Positions 8,882-16,881 of a stretch of 64,000 bases of DNA are shown here, in pieces. The DNA is taken from positions 6,696,001 to 6,760,000 of the forward strand of contig NZ_CP036262.1 of the NCBI RefSeq assembly GCF_007741495.1, given 5' to 3'. The translations under genes and the position numbers were made by a program. The notes below the pieces were generated by a model, which was not told where the DNA came from, made no database searches, and saw only the letters and a list, made by a program, of their open reading frames with translations. The first letter of the stretch is position 1. Every line of letters begins with the position of its first letter. This DNA is from Roseimaritima multifibrata (GTDB lineage Bacteria; Planctomycetota; Planctomycetia; Pirellulales; Pirellulaceae).

Positions 8882-9060
8882 CCCCTTGTCGGCTCGTCCG
8901 ACAGGAACGCAAGATTTGAAATTAGAGGTGGCTCACCCCCAGGTTATCGCATCCAGTTCGGATTGCCGCTTTCAGCGGCAATCCGAACTGGATGCGTTTT
9001 TTTGAGGCATGCGAACTAATTTCAAATCTTGGCTTCATGCCAGGCAAGCTGGCATGGGGC
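8882..9060 (+). repeat. Family C composite palindromic element, copy 2
   Basis: A CTTGTCGG-CTCGT-CCGACAGG hairpin (8885-8905); outer arm AAGATTTGAAATTAGA (8911-8926); a perfect 22-bp inverted repeat (8948-8969 against 8975-8996) with loop TTTCA; outer arm CTAATTTCAAATCTT (9016-9030); and a CATGCCAGG...TGGCATG palindrome (9036-9056). It sits in the 544-bp gap 8715-9258, which holds no gene. Confidence 0.88.
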
Positions 9061-9080
9061 CTTTTCTCGTTGCCACACAT

Positions 9081-9129
9081 GCAACTTATTTATCCACGTC
9101 TCGGAGAGACGTGGATACGTGAAAGTTGC
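9081..9129. repeat. Perfect 12-bp-arm hairpin with CTC-GGA-GAG apex
   Basis: Positions 9091-9102 and 9106-9117 are perfectly complementary around GGA. A further 7-bp outer stem is GCAACTT (9081-9087) with AAGTTGC (9123-9129). The apex GTCTCGGAGAGAC is the one used in family A arrays, but the distal stem sequence is different. Confidence 0.8.
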
Positions 9130-9258
9130 GTCCCCTGCAGCAGACGCGTTGATTTGCTGCAAACGTGAGATAGGCTGCTCGCATGCCAGGCCCCTATGAC
9201 AGGCTGGCAGCCGGCACTACTGAATAACGGCGACAGTCTGTCGCTTTGGGCTGACGAT

Positions 9259-10110
9259 TTACTTGGGTAGGTGCGGGGTGGCGCGGGCCGCGTGCGGTGG
9301 GTCGATGGCCCATTCGTTGCGGTATTTGCGTTGCTCTAAGAGATCGGTCAGCTTGGTTGGTTTCTGATTTGGAGCCAGTGCCGGACAGTCTTTTAACAAG
9401 TCCTTACGATCTAAACCCAGCGTGCGAACCAAACGTTCATTGCTGATGCAGCAGAGCCGCAAAGCGGTCACCATGACCATCCGCGTGTCCAACCAAGCAT
9501 TGGCGGTGTCGATGTGGTGCAGATCCAGAATCTGCTTGCGTTCGACACATCGCAGCCCACAGTCGGGTGGCAAATTGATTTGAGCTAGCCCAGTGATGCC
9601 TGGCTTAACCCACAGACGACGACGGTAACCGGGGATCTCTTCACTTAGAATCCCGACAAATTCAGGACGCTCCGGGCGAGGCCCCACCAAAACCATCTCC
9701 CCTTTGACAACGTTGATCAACTGGGGCAATTCGTCCAGATGCAAGTTGCGAAAGATTCGCCCTACGCGGGTAATCCTTGAATCCCCTTTGACCGACCACT
9801 GCGGCCCATCCGCTTCCGCGTCCTGTCGCATCGTTCGCAGCTTATAAACATCAAACAGCTGCCCCCCTAAACCGACTCGCGTTTGCTTGAAAAAACCTGG
9901 GCCCCTCGAGGTCATCCGAACCGCTAGCCAGCAGGCCAGGATGACAGGCGCGGCAGGGATTAAGAGAAGGGCTCCGGCGAGTCGTTCGACGCCGTTTTTA
10001 ATTTGAAAATACTCGTGGCGGCGATGCAGTTCGGGCAAGCGAACCGGTCGCTCCATAATTTTTTCGACTGCGTATTCTGGCTCCAATGCCAATTGATCAA
10101 CAGTTACCAT
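9259..10110 (-). CDS. Initiating sugar-phosphate transferase (WcaJ/WbaP-like, PF02397)
   Basis: A 283-residue bacterial sugar transferase that transfers a sugar phosphate from a nucleotide sugar to undecaprenyl phosphate, the first step of repeat-unit assembly. One hydrophobic segment (about residues 40-62, LAGALLLIPAAPVILACWLAV) is the reentrant membrane helix. It is followed by the family motifs GPGFFKQTRVGLGG, VYKLRTMRQDAE, LDELPQLINVVKGEMVLVGP, RPERPEF and KPGITGLAQI. It lacks the long N-terminal membrane domain of full-length WcaJ, so it is the short form common in exosortase loci. It ends 544 bp from the deacetylase gene. Confidence 0.9.
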   Translation of the reverse strand: MVTVDQLALEPEYAVEKIMERPVRLPELHRRHEYFQIKNGVERLAGALLLIPAAPVILACWLAVRMTSRGPGFFKQTRVGLGGQLFDVYKLRTMRQDAEADGPQWSVKGDSRITRVGRIFRNLHLDELPQLINVVKGEMVLVGPRPERPEFVGILSEEIPGYRRRLWVKPGITGLAQINLPPDCGLRCVERKQILDLHHIDTANAWLDTRMVMVTALRLCCISNERLVRTLGLDRKDLLKDCPALAPNQKPTKLTDLLEQRKYRNEWAIDPPHAARATPHLPK

Positions 10111-10734
10111 CCTAAATGCCTGTGCGGGTTTTCGAATCGTTATTCATGATGTCTTCGTCGAGTCATTCGATGGGAGGGATGGTTTGTCTCGTCATGAGAC
10201 AAGGTGGGGTCGCGGCAGGGATGCCGCGGCGTTCAAATTGAAAATCTAAGGTGTTTTGATTGGCTGGACCGAACATGTTAATGCCTGCTGGTCGGTTGCG
10301 GTTGTTTTTTGCTTGCCGCTCATCGCTCCGCGAACAAACGCTCCGTTAGCGAACGATTGCGGCGTAAACAGCGACATTATTTTGCGTGTTATTGGAAAAG
10401 TTTTTTGGCTTTCGATCGCGGTTTGTGACGTATGGTTCATTGGTGGGATAGGTTCTTGCGACAGAACTTTCGCGGAAGACGTAAAATCTATTCGCGACTT
10501 ATTGCCGGTCTGTCCACGTTCTGGCGAACGTAGCTACGTGAATGCCATCGCTACCGTCGCCAGACGGTGTTTCCCATCCGGAAACCATCACTTATTGATT
10601 TCATGCCCCCCGCGAAAGGCTACACTCTTTGGCGGCACCACCCCCCCCCTCCGTGGGGCCAATTACAAACAATCCTGCAGGGCTATCTCTTTCTTTCGTA
10701 ATACCCTACCCACGCCGGGTCAAAAAAACAAGTT
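10111..10734. other. 624-bp gene-free gap with one family G hairpin
   Basis: No open frame here resembles a protein. The clearest structure is GCTACCGTCGCCAGACGGTG at 10550-10569 (stem ACCGTC/GACGGT, loop GCCA), which recurs at 56048-56067. A GCGGCA-GGGA-TGCCGC hairpin lies near 10211-10226. The region upstream of the sugar transferase start (10110) may hold its promoter, but no convincing -35/-10 pair was found. Confidence 0.6.
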
Positions 10735-11424
10735 TTACGGGTGCATCTTCGATTTTAGTTCGGGTAAAAAATCTTGCAAAAAATCATTGATGGGAGATTC
10801 GCCTGTTTCTTGGTTTAAAGCACTTGCAACCTGGATCTTGTAAAGCCGGTCGGTCATCCAGACTCGGGGATAATCAACCGCCTGCCAAGCTCCACCATCA
10901 CTCCACCCATACCAGACCTCTAGATGATTCTGGTTCGCTCCGCGTTGTTTGAATTGTGTCTTCCAAAACCGATCGGAACCCGCGATCGCTGCCTGGACTC
11001 GGTCTCCAGCGGGCTCGGTCCCTTTGCTGCTGTAACAGACTTCGGGGGTATGGACGGCGATGGGCCCGCGCGGCCCAAACAGTACGGCCAAATTGACCCG
11101 TTGGCCAGTGGCAGGCTGGACATATTCACGGACCGTTGATCCATAACATTGCAAAAGATCGGCCGCATTCGATTCCAAATCGGTCTCGGCAACGAGTTCC
11201 CAATCACCACATTTTTCAGGAAGTTGATTCAGTTCACTTCCCAAGGCCTGGACGTCGACCTGGTCGACCCAGCGTCCGTCCAAGTAACCATGGACGATCC
11301 CGGAAATCAGAATCGCTCCGACCACGACAATTAGGGCCTTGCGGCGACTGCCGAACCGAGGCCCCGGGTCGGTTGCTGGCGCGTTTTTATTTTCGTTTTC
11401 GATTGGGTTGGTGTCCGTGGTCAT
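10735..11424 (-). CDS. Exosortase-associated EpsI family protein (DUF3485)
   Basis: A 229-residue protein with a cytoplasmic N-terminus (1-28), one membrane segment (about 29-47, ALIVVVGAILISGIVHGYL) and a periplasmic domain. The domain has the EpsI core: LPEKCGDWELV, NLAVLFGPRGPIAVHTPEVCYSSKG with the conserved His and Cys, and LEVWYGWSDGGAWQAVDYPR. In many loci this domain is fused to, or next to, exosortase. Here it is a separate gene 145 bp downstream of the TPR protein on the same strand. Its biochemical role is not established for the family; co-function with exosortase is inferred. Confidence 0.85.
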   Translation of the reverse strand: MTTDTNPIENENKNAPATDPGPRFGSRRKALIVVVGAILISGIVHGYLDGRWVDQVDVQALGSELNQLPEKCGDWELVAETDLESNAADLLQCYGSTVREYVQPATGQRVNLAVLFGPRGPIAVHTPEVCYSSKGTEPAGDRVQAAIAGSDRFWKTQFKQRGANQNHLEVWYGWSDGGAWQAVDYPRVWMTDRLYKIQVASALNQETGESPINDFLQDFLPELKSKMHP

Positions 11425-11469
11425 TTTGTATTGATTGGTCTAGCGGTAAGGAACCGATGCTTTGGTTAT

Positions 11470-11524
11470 GTAGTGGACGAGGCCACGAGTCCCGTTTTGC
11501 AGGACTCGTTGCCTCGTCCACTAC
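11470..11524. repeat. Long intergenic hairpin (14+8 bp stem, 9-nt loop)
   Basis: GTAGTGGACGAGGC (11470-11483) pairs with GCCTCGTCCACTAC (11511-11524). After one mismatch ACGAGTCC pairs with GGACTCGT, leaving loop CGTTTTGCA. No T-run follows on the minus strand, so it is not a normal terminator for the TPR gene. A family B half-copy (CTTTCGCGGAGCGAAAG) follows at 11544-11560. Confidence 0.75.
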
Positions 11525-11568
11525 GCTATTTAAAAAACGACACTTTCGCGGAGCGAAAGACGACATTG

Positions 11569-14500
11569 CTACGTTGGCCGGTGGGCGGCGAACTTTTCTT
11601 GCATGGCTTCTAGGTCTCGTTTTTCGCTCGGCGTTAAGACGCTCTTCTTTAGTTCTCTTAAATCTAATTGGGCCCACTGCGATCGGGCGGTCTGTTCGTC
11701 TCCGCTTCGTATCAATGCCATCAGCAGATGAAAGCGATACCTTGGGTCGTCCGATGCGGAAGTTGCTTCACTCAGCGCTTCGATGGCTTCGGGCAATCGA
11801 TCGTTTCTTAGGAAAACCAATCCCTGCGTGTCCAACAGTTCGGGACTGCGACCGTATAGATCGATCGCCTTTTGGATTCGTGGGATTGCGTCTGCGGTTC
11901 GATCGGGAATTTCGCTTAAAGCCATCGCCAAGTTGTTCAGAACTCGGACATTTTGCGGAGCCAATTGTTCGGCCCGTGTGTACAGACTGATCGCTTCGGG
12001 GTACCGCTGCTGCGAAAGCCTTAAGGTCCCTAACGATTCGACCAACCTGGGGTCCGATCCAAAACGTTTCAGCGTCGCTGTGAACAACGCTTCCACGTCT
12101 TCGGGCACTTCGTTAACCTTGTCGGCGATAATAACCACGTCGGCCATCAGGGCGACCGCGTCGGGATGCTGTTCACGCTGAAAATGGTCGCGGCACACCT
12201 GGATGGCTCGCTGGAATTGCCGTCCACGGGCCAACCCGACAACATACACGCGGAACGTTGTGGGATCGTCCTTATAAGCTTGCCCTAACCATTCCAGGGC
12301 TTCTTCATGAAAACCTAACTTCGACAAAGTTCGACCCGCGGTCTCCCACGCACCGGCCTCCCGGAAGGTGCCCCCTTGGACGGCCTGTTTGGCCCACTGT
12401 TCGGTCAACTGTTTGACTTTATCTTCTTCACCATTTTGCCGGGCCAATCGCAATCGCACATCGAGGGCGATCGGGGACCCTTGCGTCAACTGGTCCAGCT
12501 GATCCGCCAGAGCGTTTACATCGGCCGTCTGTTCGGCTCGTAGCAAAAGATCGGCAAAACGATACAAGTCCATCGGCGCCGGTTCCGGGCGACGGGTCAG
12601 CAGGCCGTATAACCGGCGAGCCTCTCCCAACGCACGACGTGCATCGCCCGACTGATTTGCTTCGCTCGCGATTGCCCAGCGACGGCGTTCTAGCGCGGCC
12701 AGCATTCGCGTCGCATCGTCCGCCTGGGAGCCACCGATACGAATCAGCTCACGCAATATTTTTGCGGCCTGATCCTGACGATCTGCGTCGCCGCGATTGA
12801 TCAAGATCAGGGCATGCAACAATTGATTTTGGGTACCGCTGCCTGTTTCTTCCGTCAAGATTTTTTGCAAACGTTCCCACGGCACTTCGGCTCCCTCACG
12901 CAGCGCGACAGCCAGCGCCAATCGGTTGCGAACATCGGCGCGTCGGGGGGCCACTTCAAAGGCTTTTTCCAGCATCGCAATCGATTCGGTATCCTGTTGC
13001 ATCAGGCGATGGTACTCGGCCATCGCCAAGTATCCATCCGCGTTTTCCGGGGCGATTCGCAAGACACGCTGGATCGCGGGCAGAGCCGCCTGAAAATCAC
13101 GAAGTTCCAAATAGGTGACGCCCACAAACAAGGACCGCTGGGGTTCAGAGACTTTACTTTTTGCGGCAGCCAACAATTCCTGCTTGACCTCCTCATTTTT
13201 CCCCAGCGTTGCCAGCAATCGCATTCTCGCTTGGTAGGCCGCTAGGCTGGTGTCGCCGGAATACTGAATGGCAGCGGCGTAAGATTCCATCGCCTCGTCG
13301 ACCAACGCGGTTTTCGCAGGCCCTTCCTCAGCGGCACGTGCTGCGTAGGCGGCCGTTTGCCCCAATAACAACCAGGCCGAAGTATCACGCGGGTTTTGCT
13401 TGGACCCACTGCGGGCCAGTTTTAGGCTCTGTTCGTAATCCCCTTTCTGAGCCGCGATTGCGACCCCCAAGGTTCCGATCATCGTGCTCCGACTGGACAA
13501 CTGCTCAAAGCGGCTGAATTCGGCTTCCGCTTCAGCGACCCGGTTGGCCTGCGTTAATTCAGCAACCAACAGCAAGAGGGTTGAGATGCGGCGATCGCCT
13601 GCAGCGATCCCTTCTCGAAGGGAGGTAATGGCCCGTCCGGTTTGGCCACGCCGAGCGGCAATTTCACCAGCCAACGTCAACCCCATTCCCCATCGCGGCC
13701 GGTTGTTACGCAGTTCGGCCTGCAGGAATAATGCATCCTGCAACTTCTGTTCGCGTCCAGGGTCGGTACGCCCGGTATGATCCCATTCGGCCAGCAGTCG
13801 TTTGGCTCGTGCTAGCCGCCACCACGAACCACCCTCCCCTTCTTGTTCGCGAATACGATCTTCCAAATCGACCAATGACTTTTTGGCGGCAACAAAATCT
13901 TCCGCCGAACTGCTCACCTTGCTAAAAGTGGACAATGCGATTTGGAATCGCTGATACGTTTGCTCGGGCGTTTGCTGCTCTGTTGGAATCGATTGCAAAA
14001 GTTCATCCGCTTGCTGCGACGCATCGTTTGCCATCGCAATGTCCGCCGCCAATTTCAATACATCGGCCGCCTCCTCAGGCTGGGCCTCTGCAAATTTCTG
14101 CAGCCGCGTGACCGCCCCTTCCCACTCCTTTCGCTGAGCCAGGATACGTGCCTGGGTTGAAACATAAGCCAACGAATCGGCCCCGGCAGCGGTTTCCAGA
14201 CGGCTTAACGCTGACTTGGCACCGTCAATGTTTTCAGCAGCCGCCAATCCGACCGCAGCGGCGGCTTGTAATTCGATGACGTCAACGTACTGCTTTGACA
14301 ATTCTTCCAAACGTTCGATCGCGGGCTTGGCTTCACTTGATTGCGACTGTGGCAAAGCCAGGGCAAGCAGTTCGTTTCGTGCCTGTAGTTCCGACAAATT
14401 TTCCGGCGGCGAATCCGATTCCGCCAATTTGGTCAATCGAGATCGAAGTTGATTTATCCCCTGTTCCAAGCGAGCATAATTTCGCTGGGGCGCAGGTAAA

Positions 14501-16389
14501 GTCAACTGGCCGTTCAGTTCCGTCTGCAGTTGAGCCAAGGCGACCCCTGGATCGCTTCCCCCAATCGAAGCCCATTGGCCTGCGGCACGGTCGATGTCAC
14601 CGGCTCGCATCCACGCCTGAGCGGCCTGAGCCCGCAGGGCGTCTTGTTCAGGGGACAGATTGATCGCTCGTTCATAAGTCGAAGCCGCTTGATCCCATGC
14701 TTGGATTTCTTCGTACCCTCTGGCAAGCAAAACGGTCGCTGCGACACGCTGTGCTGTATCCACCTTCGCCTGCGATTCCAAAACGGTGCTCAGACGGCGA
14801 ATCGCTTCGGGATACTTTCCTTGCTGAAAATCGGCTTGCCCTCGCATGCTTTCGACCATCCAACCGGCTCGATCAAGCACTCCCTGCTGCTCACGCCGGG
14901 CGTTTGCCGACAGTCGAGATCCCTCGGGTCCAGCCAACCGAACCGACAAGCGGCGAACCAAGCTGTTCAATTTGTCGGTCGCTTCCACGGCTTGTGCCGG
15001 TTTCTGTAATTGGAGCAACAACGATGCACGAGCCAACTGCAGGTCAAGGCTATCGTCGGCCAAACGCTCCACACCCTGATTCCACAATTCGAGCGCTGGC
15101 CCCATTTTTTCATCCAAAATCCACTGCCGACCGCGAGCCAAATAGGTTCCCTGAACGACCGAAGCGGGAACATCGATTTGCGGCAACGCTATCAGTGCGT
15201 CCAGCAAATCGGTTGCCGCTGCATCCACAGCATCATCTGCAGAACCGGTGGCAGCGAACAGAACCAATTCATAATCCCAACGAGGCTGATAGCCCTGTTC
15301 ATCCGAGGCCTGATTCTTAGCAGCATCTTTCGCCGCCGAACCTTTTTCTTCCCCATCGGTTTGGGGCAAATTTGCAGCGTGAGCTTGAAGGCGTGCAAGG
15401 GCGTCAGGAGCGATTTCTTTTAGAAATGCAGGCGTTTGGTCAGGATCGACCGACTGCTTATACTGCGCCACAATCCAGAGGGCACGCCCTTCGTCCTTCT
15501 GTTCAGCGATCGTACTGGCAACCTCCGCTGCCAGCGTCTGCAATCTTGCGTCGGTATCGGCCGTCGTCGCCGTTGAATCCGCTGAATCGATTTCCGCAAT
15601 AAACGTTTCTGGACGGTTCACACAGAGATCAATCAGCTGTGCGGCAAGCGTTAAATCATCGGGATTTGCCTGCCACGCAGATTCCATCAAAGGACCAAGG
15701 GCCTGCTTAGCGGCCGTCTGCCAGAATGCACTTACAGGATTGGATTCATCGATTTGAGCCGACTCATCATCCGCACTACTGACAGGATTGGCTGTCGCTT
15801 CGGATTGCTGAGAGGCGATCGAGTACTTGGCAATCGCAAGCGCTCGCAACATTTCAGGATCATGAGCGGTGGCGTTGCTGGCCAGAACCTGGGCTTCGAT
15901 TTGATTCGCGTACAACCCACCGTACTGGAGCAAACGTTTGATCAAGCGGCGTCGGAGGTCCTCTTCAGTTCCCTGAGCAACCTGCTGGGATTCTTCCGCA
16001 TCGTCCGGAACGTTATGGATTGCGGCCAATGCATCCCGCAGGAATCGCCTAGCGCGATCGACTTTGCCGATGTCCTGACTGGTCGCTGAACCAGCCGCTT
16101 TGTCGGCAGCTAACCCTAATTGAATCGCAGCGTCGACATCCCCTTGCTGGAGCATCTGTTGTCGCCGCAACCACTTGATTTGCTTTTCCCAGTCCTGGGC
16201 TTCGCCCGCTTGTTCAACCTGCGTCGACAGCGAACTAACCAACTGACTCGACTGCCGCCAGTAAAGGCCTCCCGCAATCATTGCAACTACCAGGGCAGCG
16301 ATCACCGATTTAACAAACAGCGAAAGGTTGAACTCCCACCGTGTTTTGCGGGAGCGTCGGCGAGTCGACGTTTTCGTAGGAGTATTCAT
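11569..16389 (-). CDS. Giant membrane-anchored TPR-repeat protein
   Basis: A 1606-residue protein. A basic N-terminus (TKTSTRRRSRKTRWEF) is followed by one membrane anchor (about residues 27-46, SVIAALVVAMIAGGLYW). The rest is a periplasmic solenoid of TPR-type helical pairs, clearest at AATVLLARGYEEIQAWDQAASTYERAINLSPE, VTYLELRDFQAALPAIQRVLRIAPENADGYLAMAEYH and the last 200 residues (SLGTLRLSQQRYPEAISLYTRAEQLAPQNVRVLNNLAMAL). Large TPR proteins occur in PEP-CTERM/exosortase loci and in Wzx/Wzy export machines. It lies between EpsI and the tyrosine kinase, so a scaffold for periplasmic polymer assembly is likely. Its length is far above the usual 900 or so residues of PrsT-type proteins. Confidence 0.85.
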   Translation of the reverse strand: MNTPTKTSTRRRSRKTRWEFNLSLFVKSVIAALVVAMIAGGLYWRQSSQLVSSLSTQVEQAGEAQDWEKQIKWLRRQQMLQQGDVDAAIQLGLAADKAAGSATSQDIGKVDRARRFLRDALAAIHNVPDDAEESQQVAQGTEEDLRRRLIKRLLQYGGLYANQIEAQVLASNATAHDPEMLRALAIAKYSIASQQSEATANPVSSADDESAQIDESNPVSAFWQTAAKQALGPLMESAWQANPDDLTLAAQLIDLCVNRPETFIAEIDSADSTATTADTDARLQTLAAEVASTIAEQKDEGRALWIVAQYKQSVDPDQTPAFLKEIAPDALARLQAHAANLPQTDGEEKGSAAKDAAKNQASDEQGYQPRWDYELVLFAATGSADDAVDAAATDLLDALIALPQIDVPASVVQGTYLARGRQWILDEKMGPALELWNQGVERLADDSLDLQLARASLLLQLQKPAQAVEATDKLNSLVRRLSVRLAGPEGSRLSANARREQQGVLDRAGWMVESMRGQADFQQGKYPEAIRRLSTVLESQAKVDTAQRVAATVLLARGYEEIQAWDQAASTYERAINLSPEQDALRAQAAQAWMRAGDIDRAAGQWASIGGSDPGVALAQLQTELNGQLTLPAPQRNYARLEQGINQLRSRLTKLAESDSPPENLSELQARNELLALALPQSQSSEAKPAIERLEELSKQYVDVIELQAAAAVGLAAAENIDGAKSALSRLETAAGADSLAYVSTQARILAQRKEWEGAVTRLQKFAEAQPEEAADVLKLAADIAMANDASQQADELLQSIPTEQQTPEQTYQRFQIALSTFSKVSSSAEDFVAAKKSLVDLEDRIREQEGEGGSWWRLARAKRLLAEWDHTGRTDPGREQKLQDALFLQAELRNNRPRWGMGLTLAGEIAARRGQTGRAITSLREGIAAGDRRISTLLLLVAELTQANRVAEAEAEFSRFEQLSSRSTMIGTLGVAIAAQKGDYEQSLKLARSGSKQNPRDTSAWLLLGQTAAYAARAAEEGPAKTALVDEAMESYAAAIQYSGDTSLAAYQARMRLLATLGKNEEVKQELLAAAKSKVSEPQRSLFVGVTYLELRDFQAALPAIQRVLRIAPENADGYLAMAEYHRLMQQDTESIAMLEKAFEVAPRRADVRNRLALAVALREGAEVPWERLQKILTEETGSGTQNQLLHALILINRGDADRQDQAAKILRELIRIGGSQADDATRMLAALERRRWAIASEANQSGDARRALGEARRLYGLLTRRPEPAPMDLYRFADLLLRAEQTADVNALADQLDQLTQGSPIALDVRLRLARQNGEEDKVKQLTEQWAKQAVQGGTFREAGAWETAGRTLSKLGFHEEALEWLGQAYKDDPTTFRVYVVGLARGRQFQRAIQVCRDHFQREQHPDAVALMADVVIIADKVNEVPEDVEALFTATLKRFGSDPRLVESLGTLRLSQQRYPEAISLYTRAEQLAPQNVRVLNNLAMALSEIPDRTADAIPRIQKAIDLYGRSPELLDTQGLVFLRNDRLPEAIEALSEATSASDDPRYRFHLLMALIRSGDEQTARSQWAQLDLRELKKSVLTPSEKRDLEAMQEKFAAHRPT

Positions 16390-16881
16390 AGACTATGAAA
16401 TTTTATGGAGAAGGTTGTGAGCAGCGTTCACGACCCGCTGGGTAGGTTTTGAGTTTTGAGTCTTCAGAAAAACGTGACGGGCAGTCGGTTGGAGTTTGGT
16501 CGCCTTTCGCTTCGCGAAAGAACGTCTTCATTAAAGCTACTTTCGCGGAGCGAAAGGCGACAAACACTCCGCGAAAGAACGCCTTCTTAAAACTACTCTA
16601 GCGGATCGAAAGGCGACACACGCCCCTCTCTAAACGTTTTTCATTGGATATCTGTACCCTTAAAACCTGCCACTCGGTTTTCAATACAACCCTCGTACGG
16701 AGGGTGACAGGGATGGGACATTTGCAAAACAGGAACCATTGATCCCTGCTCGCGGCGGGTGGTTATGACAACAAAGTGCGTCAGCGGAACGCACTTTAAA
16801 ACCACGACTCCCCTGTGGAAGCTTCCAATCGAAATACCTTGTCTCAGCGATATCCGCAGCACGCCCAACGTGGGCGTTTCG
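16390..16881. repeat. 492-bp gap with three family B half-elements (16497-16615)
   Basis: GTCGCCTTTCGCTTCGCGAA at 16499, CTTTCGCGGAGCGAAAGGCG at 16542, CTCCGCGAAAGAACGCC at 16567 and a diverged GCGGATCGAAAGGCGAC near 16599 form a tandem, mutually inverted cluster. The rest (16616-16881) is upstream of no gene in either direction (it lies 3' of the kinase and 5' of the TPR gene). No further signal was seen. Confidence 0.7.

Noticed and set aside
10256-10843. 195-codon plus-strand frame in the gap upstream of the sugar transferase
   Set aside because: It overlaps the end of EpsI on the other strand, and its translation has no recognisable feature.
11136-11990. 284-codon plus-strand open frame opposite EpsI and the TPR gene
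   Set aside because: It overlaps two well-supported genes on the other strand and has Arg/Ser/Pro-rich shadow composition.
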